Below are positions 25,152-33,222 of a stretch of 64,000 nt of DNA, one piece after another. The stretch is from Sphingopyxis lindanitolerans (GTDB taxonomy: Bacteria; Pseudomonadota; Alphaproteobacteria; Sphingomonadales; Sphingomonadaceae), in the NCBI RefSeq assembly GCF_002993885.1, contig NZ_CM009578.1, positions 124,001 to 188,000 on the forward strand, in the 5' to 3' direction. Below the pieces are notes generated by a model. That model searched no databases. It worked only from the letters and a program-made list of their open reading frames with translations, and was not told the origin of the DNA. The stretch's first letter is position 1; each line of letters begins with the position of its first letter. The position numbers were made by a program, and so were the translations under genes.

Positions 25152-27503
25152 ATGATGTCCATTACAGCCAATCCCTTGTCTGCCGAAACCTATGCGCGGG
25201 CCGCCGCTTTTGCGCCACCAGCATTCGTCCCGCATTTGAGCGGTGTCAGCCAGGGATATTGGGTCGATGCCGATCACCATTTTTTCTGCGTGACCGAGGT
25301 TAACGCCGAAGGCGACATGGCCACCGTCCCCAAGATCGCCAATGTTGACAGCGACACGGTGGTGACAGTGATGGAACCCGGCACGCTGGCCGCGCTGATC
25401 GCGGGACATGGCGAAAAGGACATCGATGTGGCGGCTCTCGCCGCCGCGCAATATGATATGCCCGATATGGACACGCTGGTCGTGTGCGTTGGGCCGGACA
25501 GTTACCATGTGGAGCTCGGCGGGCCGACACTCCTCGACGTCCAGACGCTCGATCCGACACCCGCGCTGCACTCGCCCGACGGCCGATATGCCACCTTCTT
25601 GAAAGACCATGCTGTCTGGCTGCGGGATCGCATGACCGGCGCTACCACACAGCTCTCGCCCGACGGCGCGGTCCATCATGCCTATGGCGCCGGGCCGGAA
25701 TCGGGCATCATGCCCGTGACCGGACGCAAGTTTCCGATGCCGAACGGCCTGTGGTCGGCGGACTCGCAATGGTTCGTCACGCACCGGATCGACGAGCGCG
25801 CGCTGCCGGATGCAGGTCTGGTCGAGCATGTGCCGATCGACGGAAAGCGGGCTACGCCCCATATCTACAAGGTGGCAGGCCCCGATGTCGAACCCGGACA
25901 GGTCGAGTTCGTTGCGTTCCATATATCCAGCGGCCGCGCGGTCAGCAGCGCGGAATGGCCGTTGATCTGCCAGCCCTTTTCCCCTTTTGCATTCCGGAGC
26001 TGTTGGTTCTCGGGCGACAGCCTGTATTTCCTGCGGTGGGATCGCTTCTCGTCCGAACTTGCGTTGATGGGGCTCGATCTTGCGACCGGCGAGCTTAGCA
26101 CCGTACTGGAACGCAAAGCCGAAAGTGGCTGGCTCGATACGCATCCCATGATCACCGGACAGCCGATCATCCGTCCCCTTCCCGAAAGCGGTGAGTTGAT
26201 CTGGTATTCCGATGCCGACGGCTATGCCCATCTCTACCTGCATGATCTTGCGAGCGGCACGCTCAAGAACGCGATCACCAGCGGTGCGTGGATGGTTCGC
26301 GAAATCGTGCATGTCGATACGGCGAAACGACGCGTCCTGCTCCTGGCCAGCGGATTCGAAGACGATACCGATCGCGGCCATCGCCGGCTGTGTGCGGTCA
26401 ATTTCGATGGCGGCGATTTCAGGACACTGCTGGCTGTCGATGGCGATGTTGCGGCGCCGGCCGATCCGGTTTCAGGCGTCGATCAGCTCAAGTCGTTCAG
26501 GCCCTCTTATGCATCGGGCGGGGTCTCGCCCGGCGGCCGACATGTCGTCGTCAGCATCGGCAGCGCGGATCAGCCGACGCGCACGATTTTGGTGGAGATC
26601 GCGACGGGCCGGCAGACCGAACTCTTCCAGTCCAACGTCGAAAAACTGTGGACTGCGCCCAAACCGCAGCGGTTCGAAGTGCTGGCGGCCGACGGCGTTA
26701 CGCCGCTCTATGGCGCGATGTATTTCCCGACCGGTTTCGATCCCGCCGGATGCTACCCGCTCGTCGATTATGTCTACCCGGGCCCGCAGCTTAACTGGTT
26801 CGTTCGCCGATTTCCCAGCGTCATGGCGCTCAACCTCCAATCGGTCGTCGAACTGGGCATGATCGGGATCATCCTGGAAACACGCGGCATGCCCAATCGG
26901 TCGCGCGCGTTCCATCAGGCCGGACAAGGCCGGATGCTCGAACCGCAACTCAGCGATCATGTCGCGGCGATCAAGCAGCTTGGTGAGCGGCACGGCTTCC
27001 TCGACCGCAACCGCGTCGGCATGTTTGGCCAGTCGGGCGGTGGCCACGCGACGGCGCGCGCGATGTTTGACTATGCCGATATCTTCAAGGCCGGCGTGTC
27101 GATTTGCGGCAATCATGACAACCGCAATTATATCTCCTACTGGATCGATAAATATGGCGGCAGACCCGGCACGTTTGAGCGCGAAGAGCAATCGAACGTC
27201 ACGGTGGCGCACAAGCTGCGGGGCAAGCTGCTGCTGATCCATGGCGACATGGACGACAATGTCCATCCCGCACACACCCTGGCGGTTTCGGCCGCGCTGA
27301 TCGCCGCGAACAAGGATTTCGAACATCTCATCGTGCCCGGCGCAGGCCACGGCGTCCTGCTCGAAAGCCCCTATGCCTTCCGGCGATTGCTGGATTTCCT
27401 CGCCCGCCACCTGATCGGCGCCGAACCGCCGGGGGAATATCCTCTGAACTGGTCGCCCGCCGACTATCACGCGACCTTGCGGCTGATGAACGACGCGATC
27501 TAG
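25152..27503 (+). CDS. S9 family serine peptidase (prolyl oligopeptidase / DPP IV type)
   Basis: A 783-residue peptidase with an N-terminal DPP IV-type beta-propeller (to about residue 500) and a C-terminal alpha/beta-hydrolase domain. The catalytic triad is visible: Ser628 in FGQSGGGHA, Asp701 in GDMDDNVHP and His733 in GAGHG. The start ATG at 25152 follows GAGGAAA; longer in-frame upstream sequence is the other frame of the transporter gene. There is no signal peptide, so it acts in the cytoplasm on imported oligopeptides, cutting after or near proline or alanine. In the operon it may do the first, ring-opening step that MlrA performs in microcystin degradation, but that is inference. Confidence 0.9.
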   Translation: MMSITANPLSAETYARAAAFAPPAFVPHLSGVSQGYWVDADHHFFCVTEVNAEGDMATVPKIANVDSDTVVTVMEPGTLAALIAGHGEKDIDVAALAAAQYDMPDMDTLVVCVGPDSYHVELGGPTLLDVQTLDPTPALHSPDGRYATFLKDHAVWLRDRMTGATTQLSPDGAVHHAYGAGPESGIMPVTGRKFPMPNGLWSADSQWFVTHRIDERALPDAGLVEHVPIDGKRATPHIYKVAGPDVEPGQVEFVAFHISSGRAVSSAEWPLICQPFSPFAFRSCWFSGDSLYFLRWDRFSSELALMGLDLATGELSTVLERKAESGWLDTHPMITGQPIIRPLPESGELIWYSDADGYAHLYLHDLASGTLKNAITSGAWMVREIVHVDTAKRRVLLLASGFEDDTDRGHRRLCAVNFDGGDFRTLLAVDGDVAAPADPVSGVDQLKSFRPSYASGGVSPGGRHVVVSIGSADQPTRTILVEIATGRQTELFQSNVEKLWTAPKPQRFEVLAADGVTPLYGAMYFPTGFDPAGCYPLVDYVYPGPQLNWFVRRFPSVMALNLQSVVELGMIGIILETRGMPNRSRAFHQAGQGRMLEPQLSDHVAAIKQLGERHGFLDRNRVGMFGQSGGGHATARAMFDYADIFKAGVSICGNHDNRNYISYWIDKYGGRPGTFEREEQSNVTVAHKLRGKLLLIHGDMDDNVHPAHTLAVSAALIAANKDFEHLIVPGAGHGVLLESPYAFRRLLDFLARHLIGAEPPGEYPLNWSPADYHATLRLMNDAI

Positions 27504-27529
27504 TCCCGCCCCAATCACGGATACACGCA

Positions 27530-28684
27530 ATGAACCAATATCTCGATTTTCAGTTGAATTCCGAATTTGCGAACGACGCGCTGCGACGTTGCGCACGCGT
27601 CACCGAAGACCTCGTCGAAACGCTCGGCAATCTTGGCGCGCTCGTCTCGATCGACGTCGATGGCATCGGTCGGGCAACCTTCACCGCTGGCCATTCTAAC
27701 CTGGAGAAAACCCGGTCCGTCCAGGTCGGCGATGTCTATCAGATCGGTAGTCAGAGCAAGACCATTACAGCGATGATCCTATTCCTGATGGCGCGTGATG
27801 GCCTGCTCGACCTCGACGATCCGGTGCGTGACTATCTCGACCTGCCGATCGATCGCCGGATCACGGTGCGCCATCTGTTGATGAACGCCTCCGGGCTTGG
27901 TGAATTTACGATGGGAATGTCCACGCAGCGTCTCGATCCGCGGATCAATTTTGCCCCCCGAGACCTCGTGGCGCTGGCGTTCCCGCAAGGGCAAATCTTC
28001 GAACCGGGCGCACGTTTCGACTATTGCAATACAGGCTGGGTGATCGCGGCCATGATGATCGAGGCGATCAGCGGCAGGAGTTATGGCGACATGGCGGATG
28101 CGCGAATCGTGAAGCCGCTGGGCCTGATGAACAGCGGGTTTGGCGGCACCATTCCTGCCGGGGAGCCGATGCGCGGCTATATGGATTTGCCGTTCGCGCG
28201 GGACACGATCGACACCAGCGAATGTCTGAGCTGGGCGTTCGGCGCTGGCGACGGCGTGTGCAGCGCCGACGACATATTGGCGATCTATCAAAGCCTGCTC
28301 CGCCCTGACAGCGCGCTGAAAATCTCGCTGGACGATCTTGCGCGAGAGACGATGAAGCCGGACGCCGCACCCTATTTCCCTATGAGCTGGGGGACCGAAT
28401 ATGGCCTGGGCCTGGAACGGCGCGCTTGGGCGGGCAGCGAAGTCTGGGGACATCCAGGGTCGACCGGGCCGTGCGGCACCTCGACCTGGATCGATTCGGA
28501 ACGGCGCGTTGCCGTAACGACGGCCGTGACCCATCATATGAAGCCCGGCGCCATCGACGGCGACTTGCGTTATCCACGCGCGCAACTGTTCGCGATGGCC
28601 CTGTCCACGGGTTACGCTCTTGCGCACGAGCGTGATCAATCCTGTCCGAGCGATACCGCCCTGACCATTCGCACACCATCCTGA
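27530..28684 (+). CDS. beta-lactamase-fold serine hydrolase (S12 / class C type, MlrB-like)
   Basis: A 384-residue protein of the serine beta-lactamase / D-amino peptidase fold. The active-site motifs are S74-x-x-K77 (GSQSKT), Tyr-x-Asn (FDYCNTGW) and HPG in VWGHPGSTG, standing for the third motif. There is no signal peptide, unlike true penicillinases, so a cytoplasmic peptidase or esterase role fits better. MlrB, which cuts linearised microcystin to a tetrapeptide, belongs to the same fold, and the gene sits between an S9 peptidase and an esterase upstream of an MlrC homologue. Members of this fold often accept D-residues. The ribosome site is weak, consistent with coupling. Confidence 0.87.
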   Translation: MNQYLDFQLNSEFANDALRRCARVTEDLVETLGNLGALVSIDVDGIGRATFTAGHSNLEKTRSVQVGDVYQIGSQSKTITAMILFLMARDGLLDLDDPVRDYLDLPIDRRITVRHLLMNASGLGEFTMGMSTQRLDPRINFAPRDLVALAFPQGQIFEPGARFDYCNTGWVIAAMMIEAISGRSYGDMADARIVKPLGLMNSGFGGTIPAGEPMRGYMDLPFARDTIDTSECLSWAFGAGDGVCSADDILAIYQSLLRPDSALKISLDDLARETMKPDAAPYFPMSWGTEYGLGLERRAWAGSEVWGHPGSTGPCGTSTWIDSERRVAVTTAVTHHMKPGAIDGDLRYPRAQLFAMALSTGYALAHERDQSCPSDTALTIRTPS

Positions 28685-28691
28685 GGATCCC

Positions 28692-29675
28692 ATGGCAACT
28701 GATTTTGGCAAGCCCACAGAGACACTCGATCCGGCGACCACGGCCCCGGAGAGTCGATCAAGCCGGGAGCCGCTTCCCGCCCAGAGCCCGGCTGTCCTGA
28801 CAGGCGCGATACAATTCGATCTGCCTTCCGCGATTACGGAACGGGTCTACCGGATCTACGTCGCGGTGCCGGATGCGCCCGCGCCCCCTGCTGGCTACCC
28901 TGTCGTCATCGTGAACGATGGGAACGGACTGTTCGGCACGGCCGCGATGCAGATGACTCTGGGCCGGTTCGACGGGTTGCATCCGGCGATTATTGTAGGC
29001 GTCGGCTATCCCGTCACCGATCTTCTGCAGACATTTGCGTTGCGGACCCTGGACCTGACCCCACCGACACCCACCGACAAGATCCCGCCCTATCTCACCA
29101 CGGGCCCAGACTACCAGGATGCCACGTTCGGCGGGGCTGAACTGTTCTACCGCTTCTTGGTGGAAGAATTGCGGCCGACGATTGCCGCCGCCTATCCGAC
29201 CGATTTCGGCGATCAGACCCTCTTCGGCGACAGTCTGGGCGGTTTGTTCACGCTCCACGTCCTGTTCAATCATCCCAACGCATTTCGGACCTATGTCGCA
29301 GCCAGCCCCTCAATCTGGTGGAACGACTGCGCTGTTCTCAAAGGCGAAACGGCGTTCCGCAATTTGGTGGAGGCCGGGCGCGTTGCGCCCCGCGTGCTCA
29401 TCACCGTGGGAGGTCTGGAGCAATCCACGGCAGACTTGCCCGCGGTCAGCGGCGCAGCGCGTGAGGCAATCGTCAAGCTTATCACGGATGCCCGTATGGT
29501 CGACAATGCGCGTGAGCTTGCCGGTCGTCTGTCGGCCATCGAGAGCCCAGAGGGCGCCCTCATCCGCTTCCACGAATTCGCGGACGAGACGCACCAAAGC
29601 GTCATACCCGCATCGATCAGCCGCGCCATTGGGTTCGCGTTAAAGCCTTCGCCCAGCGCACGAGAACTCGAATGA
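28692..29675 (+). CDS. alpha/beta-hydrolase esterase (IroE/Fes, esterase-D type)
   Basis: A 327-residue hydrolase of the PF00756 esterase group. The nucleophile elbow GDSLGG carries Ser181, and the probable catalytic His301 is in DETHQSV. The start ATG at 28692 follows GAGGAT, 8 bases after the preceding stop. Relatives hydrolyse ester bonds in siderophores (enterobactin, salmochelin) and other macrolactones. Inside a peptide operon this hints that the substrate may contain an ester link, for example a cyclic depsipeptide; simple acyl-ester hydrolysis is the alternative. No signal peptide is present, so cytoplasmic. Confidence 0.82.
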   Translation: MATDFGKPTETLDPATTAPESRSSREPLPAQSPAVLTGAIQFDLPSAITERVYRIYVAVPDAPAPPAGYPVVIVNDGNGLFGTAAMQMTLGRFDGLHPAIIVGVGYPVTDLLQTFALRTLDLTPPTPTDKIPPYLTTGPDYQDATFGGAELFYRFLVEELRPTIAAAYPTDFGDQTLFGDSLGGLFTLHVLFNHPNAFRTYVAASPSIWWNDCAVLKGETAFRNLVEAGRVAPRVLITVGGLEQSTADLPAVSGAAREAIVKLITDARMVDNARELAGRLSAIESPEGALIRFHEFADETHQSVIPASISRAIGFALKPSPSARELE

Positions 29676-29779
29676 GCATTGCCGAACGTGCGCTCAGCCA
29701 GATCCAAGACGCAGTCCCACCGGGCTTCGCGTGCGACGATTTAACGCGCGCTGTGTCACCCGTTCCTTTCCACGATTGA
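29672..29779 (+). CDS. possible small ORF of 35 codons
   Basis: An ATG overlaps the esterase stop (ATGA) and opens a frame MSIAERALSQIQDAV... that ends FHD-stop at 29779, ten bases before the MlrC-family start. It fills nearly all of the otherwise unusual 114-base gap in a tight operon. It may be a small protein, a translation-coupling leader or the relic of a longer gene. No homologue is recognised. Confidence 0.3.
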   Translation: MSIAERALSQIQDAVPPGFACDDLTRAVSPVPFHD

Positions 29780-29789
29780 GAAATATCCG

Positions 29790-31259
29790 ATGCGTATCTT
29801 CACAGCGACTCTCATGACCGAGACCAACACATTCTCGACCATGCCGACCGGACTGAAAGCGTTCGAATCCATCGGTGTCTTGCACGGGCGCGATGGCGAG
29901 CTTCCCGAAGGTCCTCTTACCGATGCCATGCTTCTTTGGGGGGCGCTGGCCCAGCGAGACAGCCATGAAATCGTTCATAGCCTCGCGACCTTCGCCCCAC
30001 CGGCAGGCCGGACCGTTCGATCCGTTTATGAGGCCTTCCGCGACGAGATCCTCGACGACTTCGCCGGAGGGGAGCCGTTCGACCTGGTCCTCCTGAACCT
30101 CCACGGCGCGATGGCGGCCGAGGGATATGACGATTGCGAGGGAGACCTCATCAGGCGGCTGAGAGACCTGTCAAAGAATCCCGTCAAGATCGGCGCTGTG
30201 CTCGATCTGCACTGCCACCTTACCGACGAGATGATTTCGCAAGCCGACCTCCTGATCACCTACAAGGAATATCCCCACACCGATCCTCTGGACCGGGCTC
30301 AGGAACTCTATGACCTCCTGCTGGCTGCGGCCGAGGGCAAGATCACGCCGACGATGGCGGCTGCCGATCTGCCCATTGTTAACTTCTGGGCCACCGGAGC
30401 CCAGCCGATGCGTGGGTTTGTCGATCGGATGACCGCGCTGGAGAGCCGGGACGGTGTGTTGTCGGTGAGTTTCGCGCATGGATTTCCCTGGGGCGATGTA
30501 TCCCCGGGGGCCGCAAGAACTCTTGTGGTGACCGACGACGACCCCGAATTGGCGTCCCGCATGGCGCGCGACCTTACCCATGAGCTTTGGGGCATGCGGC
30601 GGGAGACCGCATTCCAAGGAACGACGATCGAGGAAGCTCTCGACGCCGTCGGTTGTGGCGAGGGGCTGATCGTAATCGCGGACACCGCCGACAACACCGG
30701 GGGTGGTGCGCCGGGCGATTCGACCTTCGTCCTTGCCCGTGCGATCGAGCGAGGCGTTCGCGACCTAGCGCTGGGTCCGCTCTGGGATCCGACTGCGGCG
30801 CAAATTTGTCACGATGCAGGCCTCGGTGCCATTATCGACCTGCGCGTCGGTGGCAAGACCGGCCCGACATCAGGCGATCCGTTGGACCTCCGTGTCACCG
30901 TTCGCGGGTTGGCTGACAACCTTCGGCAGACTGTGCCGCACGGAGCGGGACAGACGATCTCCATGGGACCTTCGGCGTGGATCGAGGTCGATGGCGTGCA
31001 TATCGTCATCTGCTCGGTGCGCATGCAGACCTATGCTCCGGATCTGTTCACAAATATCGGGCTTCCGCTCGAGGCGATGAGGTTCGCAGTCGTAAAATCG
31101 ACCAACCATTTCCGTGCCGGTTTCGACCGGATTGCCGTGCGCACCACTTTTCTTCTCGGACCGGGCGCGATCGCTGGCGACTTTGAGAACTTCTCCTATC
31201 TGAAACGGACCAACCTTTTCTGGCCGAAGGTCGGCCAGATCGGACCCGAGTTCACATGA
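29790..31259 (+). CDS. M81 family metallopeptidase, MlrC (microcystinase C) homologue
   Basis: A 489-residue zinc metallopeptidase of the MlrC family, which in microcystin breakdown degrades linear and tetrapeptide intermediates. Family hallmarks are TETNTF at the N-terminus, NLHGAM, LDLHCHL and EYPHTD. The residues I recall as essential in characterised MlrC (Glu56, His150, Asp184, His186, His208) correspond here to Glu11, His105, Asp139, His141 and His163, all at one constant offset of 45. The C-terminal domain (GVHIVICSVRMQTYAPDLF) is complete. No signal peptide, so cytoplasmic. M81 proteins also occur outside mlr loci, so the peptide substrate remains open. Confidence 0.92.
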   Translation: MRIFTATLMTETNTFSTMPTGLKAFESIGVLHGRDGELPEGPLTDAMLLWGALAQRDSHEIVHSLATFAPPAGRTVRSVYEAFRDEILDDFAGGEPFDLVLLNLHGAMAAEGYDDCEGDLIRRLRDLSKNPVKIGAVLDLHCHLTDEMISQADLLITYKEYPHTDPLDRAQELYDLLLAAAEGKITPTMAAADLPIVNFWATGAQPMRGFVDRMTALESRDGVLSVSFAHGFPWGDVSPGAARTLVVTDDDPELASRMARDLTHELWGMRRETAFQGTTIEEALDAVGCGEGLIVIADTADNTGGGAPGDSTFVLARAIERGVRDLALGPLWDPTAAQICHDAGLGAIIDLRVGGKTGPTSGDPLDLRVTVRGLADNLRQTVPHGAGQTISMGPSAWIEVDGVHIVICSVRMQTYAPDLFTNIGLPLEAMRFAVVKSTNHFRAGFDRIAVRTTFLLGPGAIAGDFENFSYLKRTNLFWPKVGQIGPEFT

Positions 31260-31561
31260 GTGCCCGCCTGCACGATGCGGAGTTTCGATCCGTTGTTTCA
31301 ACCGATTGACCGAGAGATCGATAGGAATGGACCAAATCCCGTGGGCCAATCATTGATCGCCCGCCGTCAATCTCTGACAGGCGTTTCGCAACGGGGATGA
31401 TCGCCCGGCGCGCCGGCGTAGATGAAGTCGACGAAAATATCGGTTGCACGGGTTTTGCGGGAGCCGTTCGCCGCTCTGGACCGAACTCTGCCCGCAGGAT
31501 GACAGCTTGTTTCGCCAGAAAAGCGCGAGGCGCGCAATTTAAGATATCGATTGGAAACATC
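31260..31561. other. intergenic region before the D-amino-acid dehydrogenase gene
   Basis: These 302 bases separate the MlrC-family gene from the flavoprotein gene. The frame of the flavoprotein stays open upstream to 31397 but that extension is arginine-rich, lacks the fold's usual start and has no ribosome site, so I do not include it. No clear promoter, operator or RNA is visible. Confidence 0.45.
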
Positions 31562-32686
31562 ATGCTGACAGAAACCGATGTGATCGTGATTGGCGGCGGC
31601 ATTGCCGGTGCGGGCGTGGCGGCCGAACTAGCCGGCGAGCGCCGCGTCGTTCTCCTTGAGGCCGAGGAACGTCCCGGCATGCACACGACGGGCCGATCGG
31701 TATCGGTCCATTCCGAAACTTACGGCAGCCCCTGTGTCCGATTGCTCAGCCGCGGCAGTCGTGACCATTTCCTGGAGGGTGTCGACGGTCGCTCTTTCGC
31801 CAGTGATCGCGGCTGCTTATACCTCGCGACAGAAGCGCAGATCGAACGGCTGGATGCTTTCGGCGGGCAGCCGACGGTCGCACCTTCGATCGAGCGGATC
31901 GGCGAAGCTGAGATACGCAGCCTCAACCCGCTCTTTCGACCGGGTGTGGTGGTCGCGGCGCTATACGAACGTCACGCCTACAGCCTAGATGTCGATGCGA
32001 TCCATGCTGCTTATTTGAAGCGCTACCGCAGAGCGGGCGGCGTGCTGGAATGTTCGGCGGGGGTCGCGAAGCTCGAATATTCCGGCGGGCAATGGATGGC
32101 TGAAGCAGGGAGTCGAAACTTTCGCGCGCCGGTGGTCGTCAATGCCGCAGGAGCGTGGGGCGACGTCGTGGCGGGGATGGCTGGCGTGCAACCGATCGGT
32201 CTCCAGCCGATGCGCCGCACGGTTGCGCTTGTGGATGCGCCAACGGGGGTGGACCCGAGCCGTTGGCCGCTGGCGATCGATATTGACGAGCAATTCTACT
32301 TCAAGCCCGACGCGGGCAAGATCATCCTGTCACCGGCCGACGAAACGCCGATGGATCCTTGCGATGCATGGACGGAGGATGTCGATGTCGCAATTGCCGT
32401 GGACCGGGTTCAGCAGGTCATTGACTTGCCAGTCCACCGCGTCGCCCATAGCTGGGCGGGCCTTAGAACCTTCGCGCCCGATCGCACGCCGGTCGCCGGC
32501 TTCGATCGGCAGGCGCCTGGTTTTTTCTGGCTGGTCGGTCAGGGCGGATATGGGATCCAGACTGCCCCCGCACTGTCACGGTTCGCCGCAGCGATGGTTT
32601 GCGAGCAAGGCATGCCGTCCGATCTCGCCGAATTTGGCTTGCAGGCAGCAGATCTTGCGTCCGAGCGTTTCGCGTGTCGGGAATAG
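31562..32686 (+). CDS. FAD-dependent D-amino-acid dehydrogenase (D-arginine dehydrogenase type)
   Basis: A 374-residue flavoprotein of the DAO family. The N-terminal dinucleotide-binding fold is GGGIAGAGVAAELAG followed by VVLLEAEERPGMHTTGRS; the latter stretch is characteristic of D-arginine dehydrogenase (DauA/DADH), which oxidises many D-amino acids to 2-oxo acids. The C-terminal FAD-binding segment WAGLRTFAPDRTPVAGF is intact. Start ATG 31562 follows TTGGAAA. Sited after the peptide operon, it would consume D-residues released from the peptide. It may have its own promoter in the 302-base gap. Substrate range is inferred; a sarcosine- or glycine-oxidase-like role is a less likely alternative. 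Confidence 0.85.
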   Translation: MLTETDVIVIGGGIAGAGVAAELAGERRVVLLEAEERPGMHTTGRSVSVHSETYGSPCVRLLSRGSRDHFLEGVDGRSFASDRGCLYLATEAQIERLDAFGGQPTVAPSIERIGEAEIRSLNPLFRPGVVVAALYERHAYSLDVDAIHAAYLKRYRRAGGVLECSAGVAKLEYSGGQWMAEAGSRNFRAPVVVNAAGAWGDVVAGMAGVQPIGLQPMRRTVALVDAPTGVDPSRWPLAIDIDEQFYFKPDAGKIILSPADETPMDPCDAWTEDVDVAIAVDRVQQVIDLPVHRVAHSWAGLRTFAPDRTPVAGFDRQAPGFFWLVGQGGYGIQTAPALSRFAAAMVCEQGMPSDLAEFGLQAADLASERFACRE

Positions 32687-33222
32687 GGTGGGAGCCGCGG
32701 ATATAATAATCTGCAAGTCGCTTGGGATCGCATCGCAGGAAATTGGGACCGGACTATATCCTAAGAATGGCTGCTCATTGAGACGCCGGGCAGCGGGTCC
32801 ATTTCGGCTAAACTTTGCGTGGACGTCAAGCTGAGTAGCCCGGTGCGGCCCCCGAGAGGCGTCGGGCCGTTAAGCTAATCACACTTACGTCAGCTTTCTC
32901 AATTTTCTGCCGCAAAGTTGCCTGGACGCAAACGGCCAGCACGGGATGCTGAATTCACTAACGAGTGCGGGAGATCTTTTCTTGCCGCTCGTTTCTGAGG
33001 CGTGGGCCCTCCCGATCAGGACAATCTGCACACTCTTGACTGCTGCCTCGTTCAATTGCGGGCAGCGAGAAGTTTCATCTGAGTGGGATGTGTCCTATGT
33101 AGAGCATTGATAAATATAGTCTTTACTCAGGTTCTTCTTCTCATGACCGTTGACTGCTTCTCAATAATTCTCGCGAATCAATCTGCCAGTTCCATCTCGA
33201 TCAGCCGGAAGGGGCAGGGGGA
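32687..33222. other. intergenic region upstream of the integrase
   Basis: About 535 bases of reduced GC content with no gene. It contains one strong GC hairpin (32846-32869) and AT-rich stretches with possible promoter boxes for the integrase (TTGACT near 33035 and 33148). I looked for a tRNA gene, the usual partner of P4-type integrases, and found none. Confidence 0.45.
32846..32869 (+). terminator. GC-rich hairpin, possible transcription terminator
   Basis: CGGCCC pairs with GGGCCG around a 12-base loop, 160 bases after the flavoprotein stop. There is no T-tract (TTAAGC follows), so it is at best a weak or Rho-assisted end of the peptide cluster. Confidence 0.25.

Noticed and set aside
24942..26381. 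A 479-codon minus-strand frame
   Set aside because: It covers the start of the S9 peptidase gene in antisense and has no recognisable features.
21594..32686. A complete microcystin (mlrABCD) locus
   Set aside because: There is no MlrA-type membrane glutamic protease, and the S9 peptidase and esterase do not belong to the known mlr set.
32687..33222. A tRNA gene as the integrase target
   Set aside because: No cloverleaf, T-loop or anticodon-arm pattern could be found on either strand upstream or downstream of the integrase.
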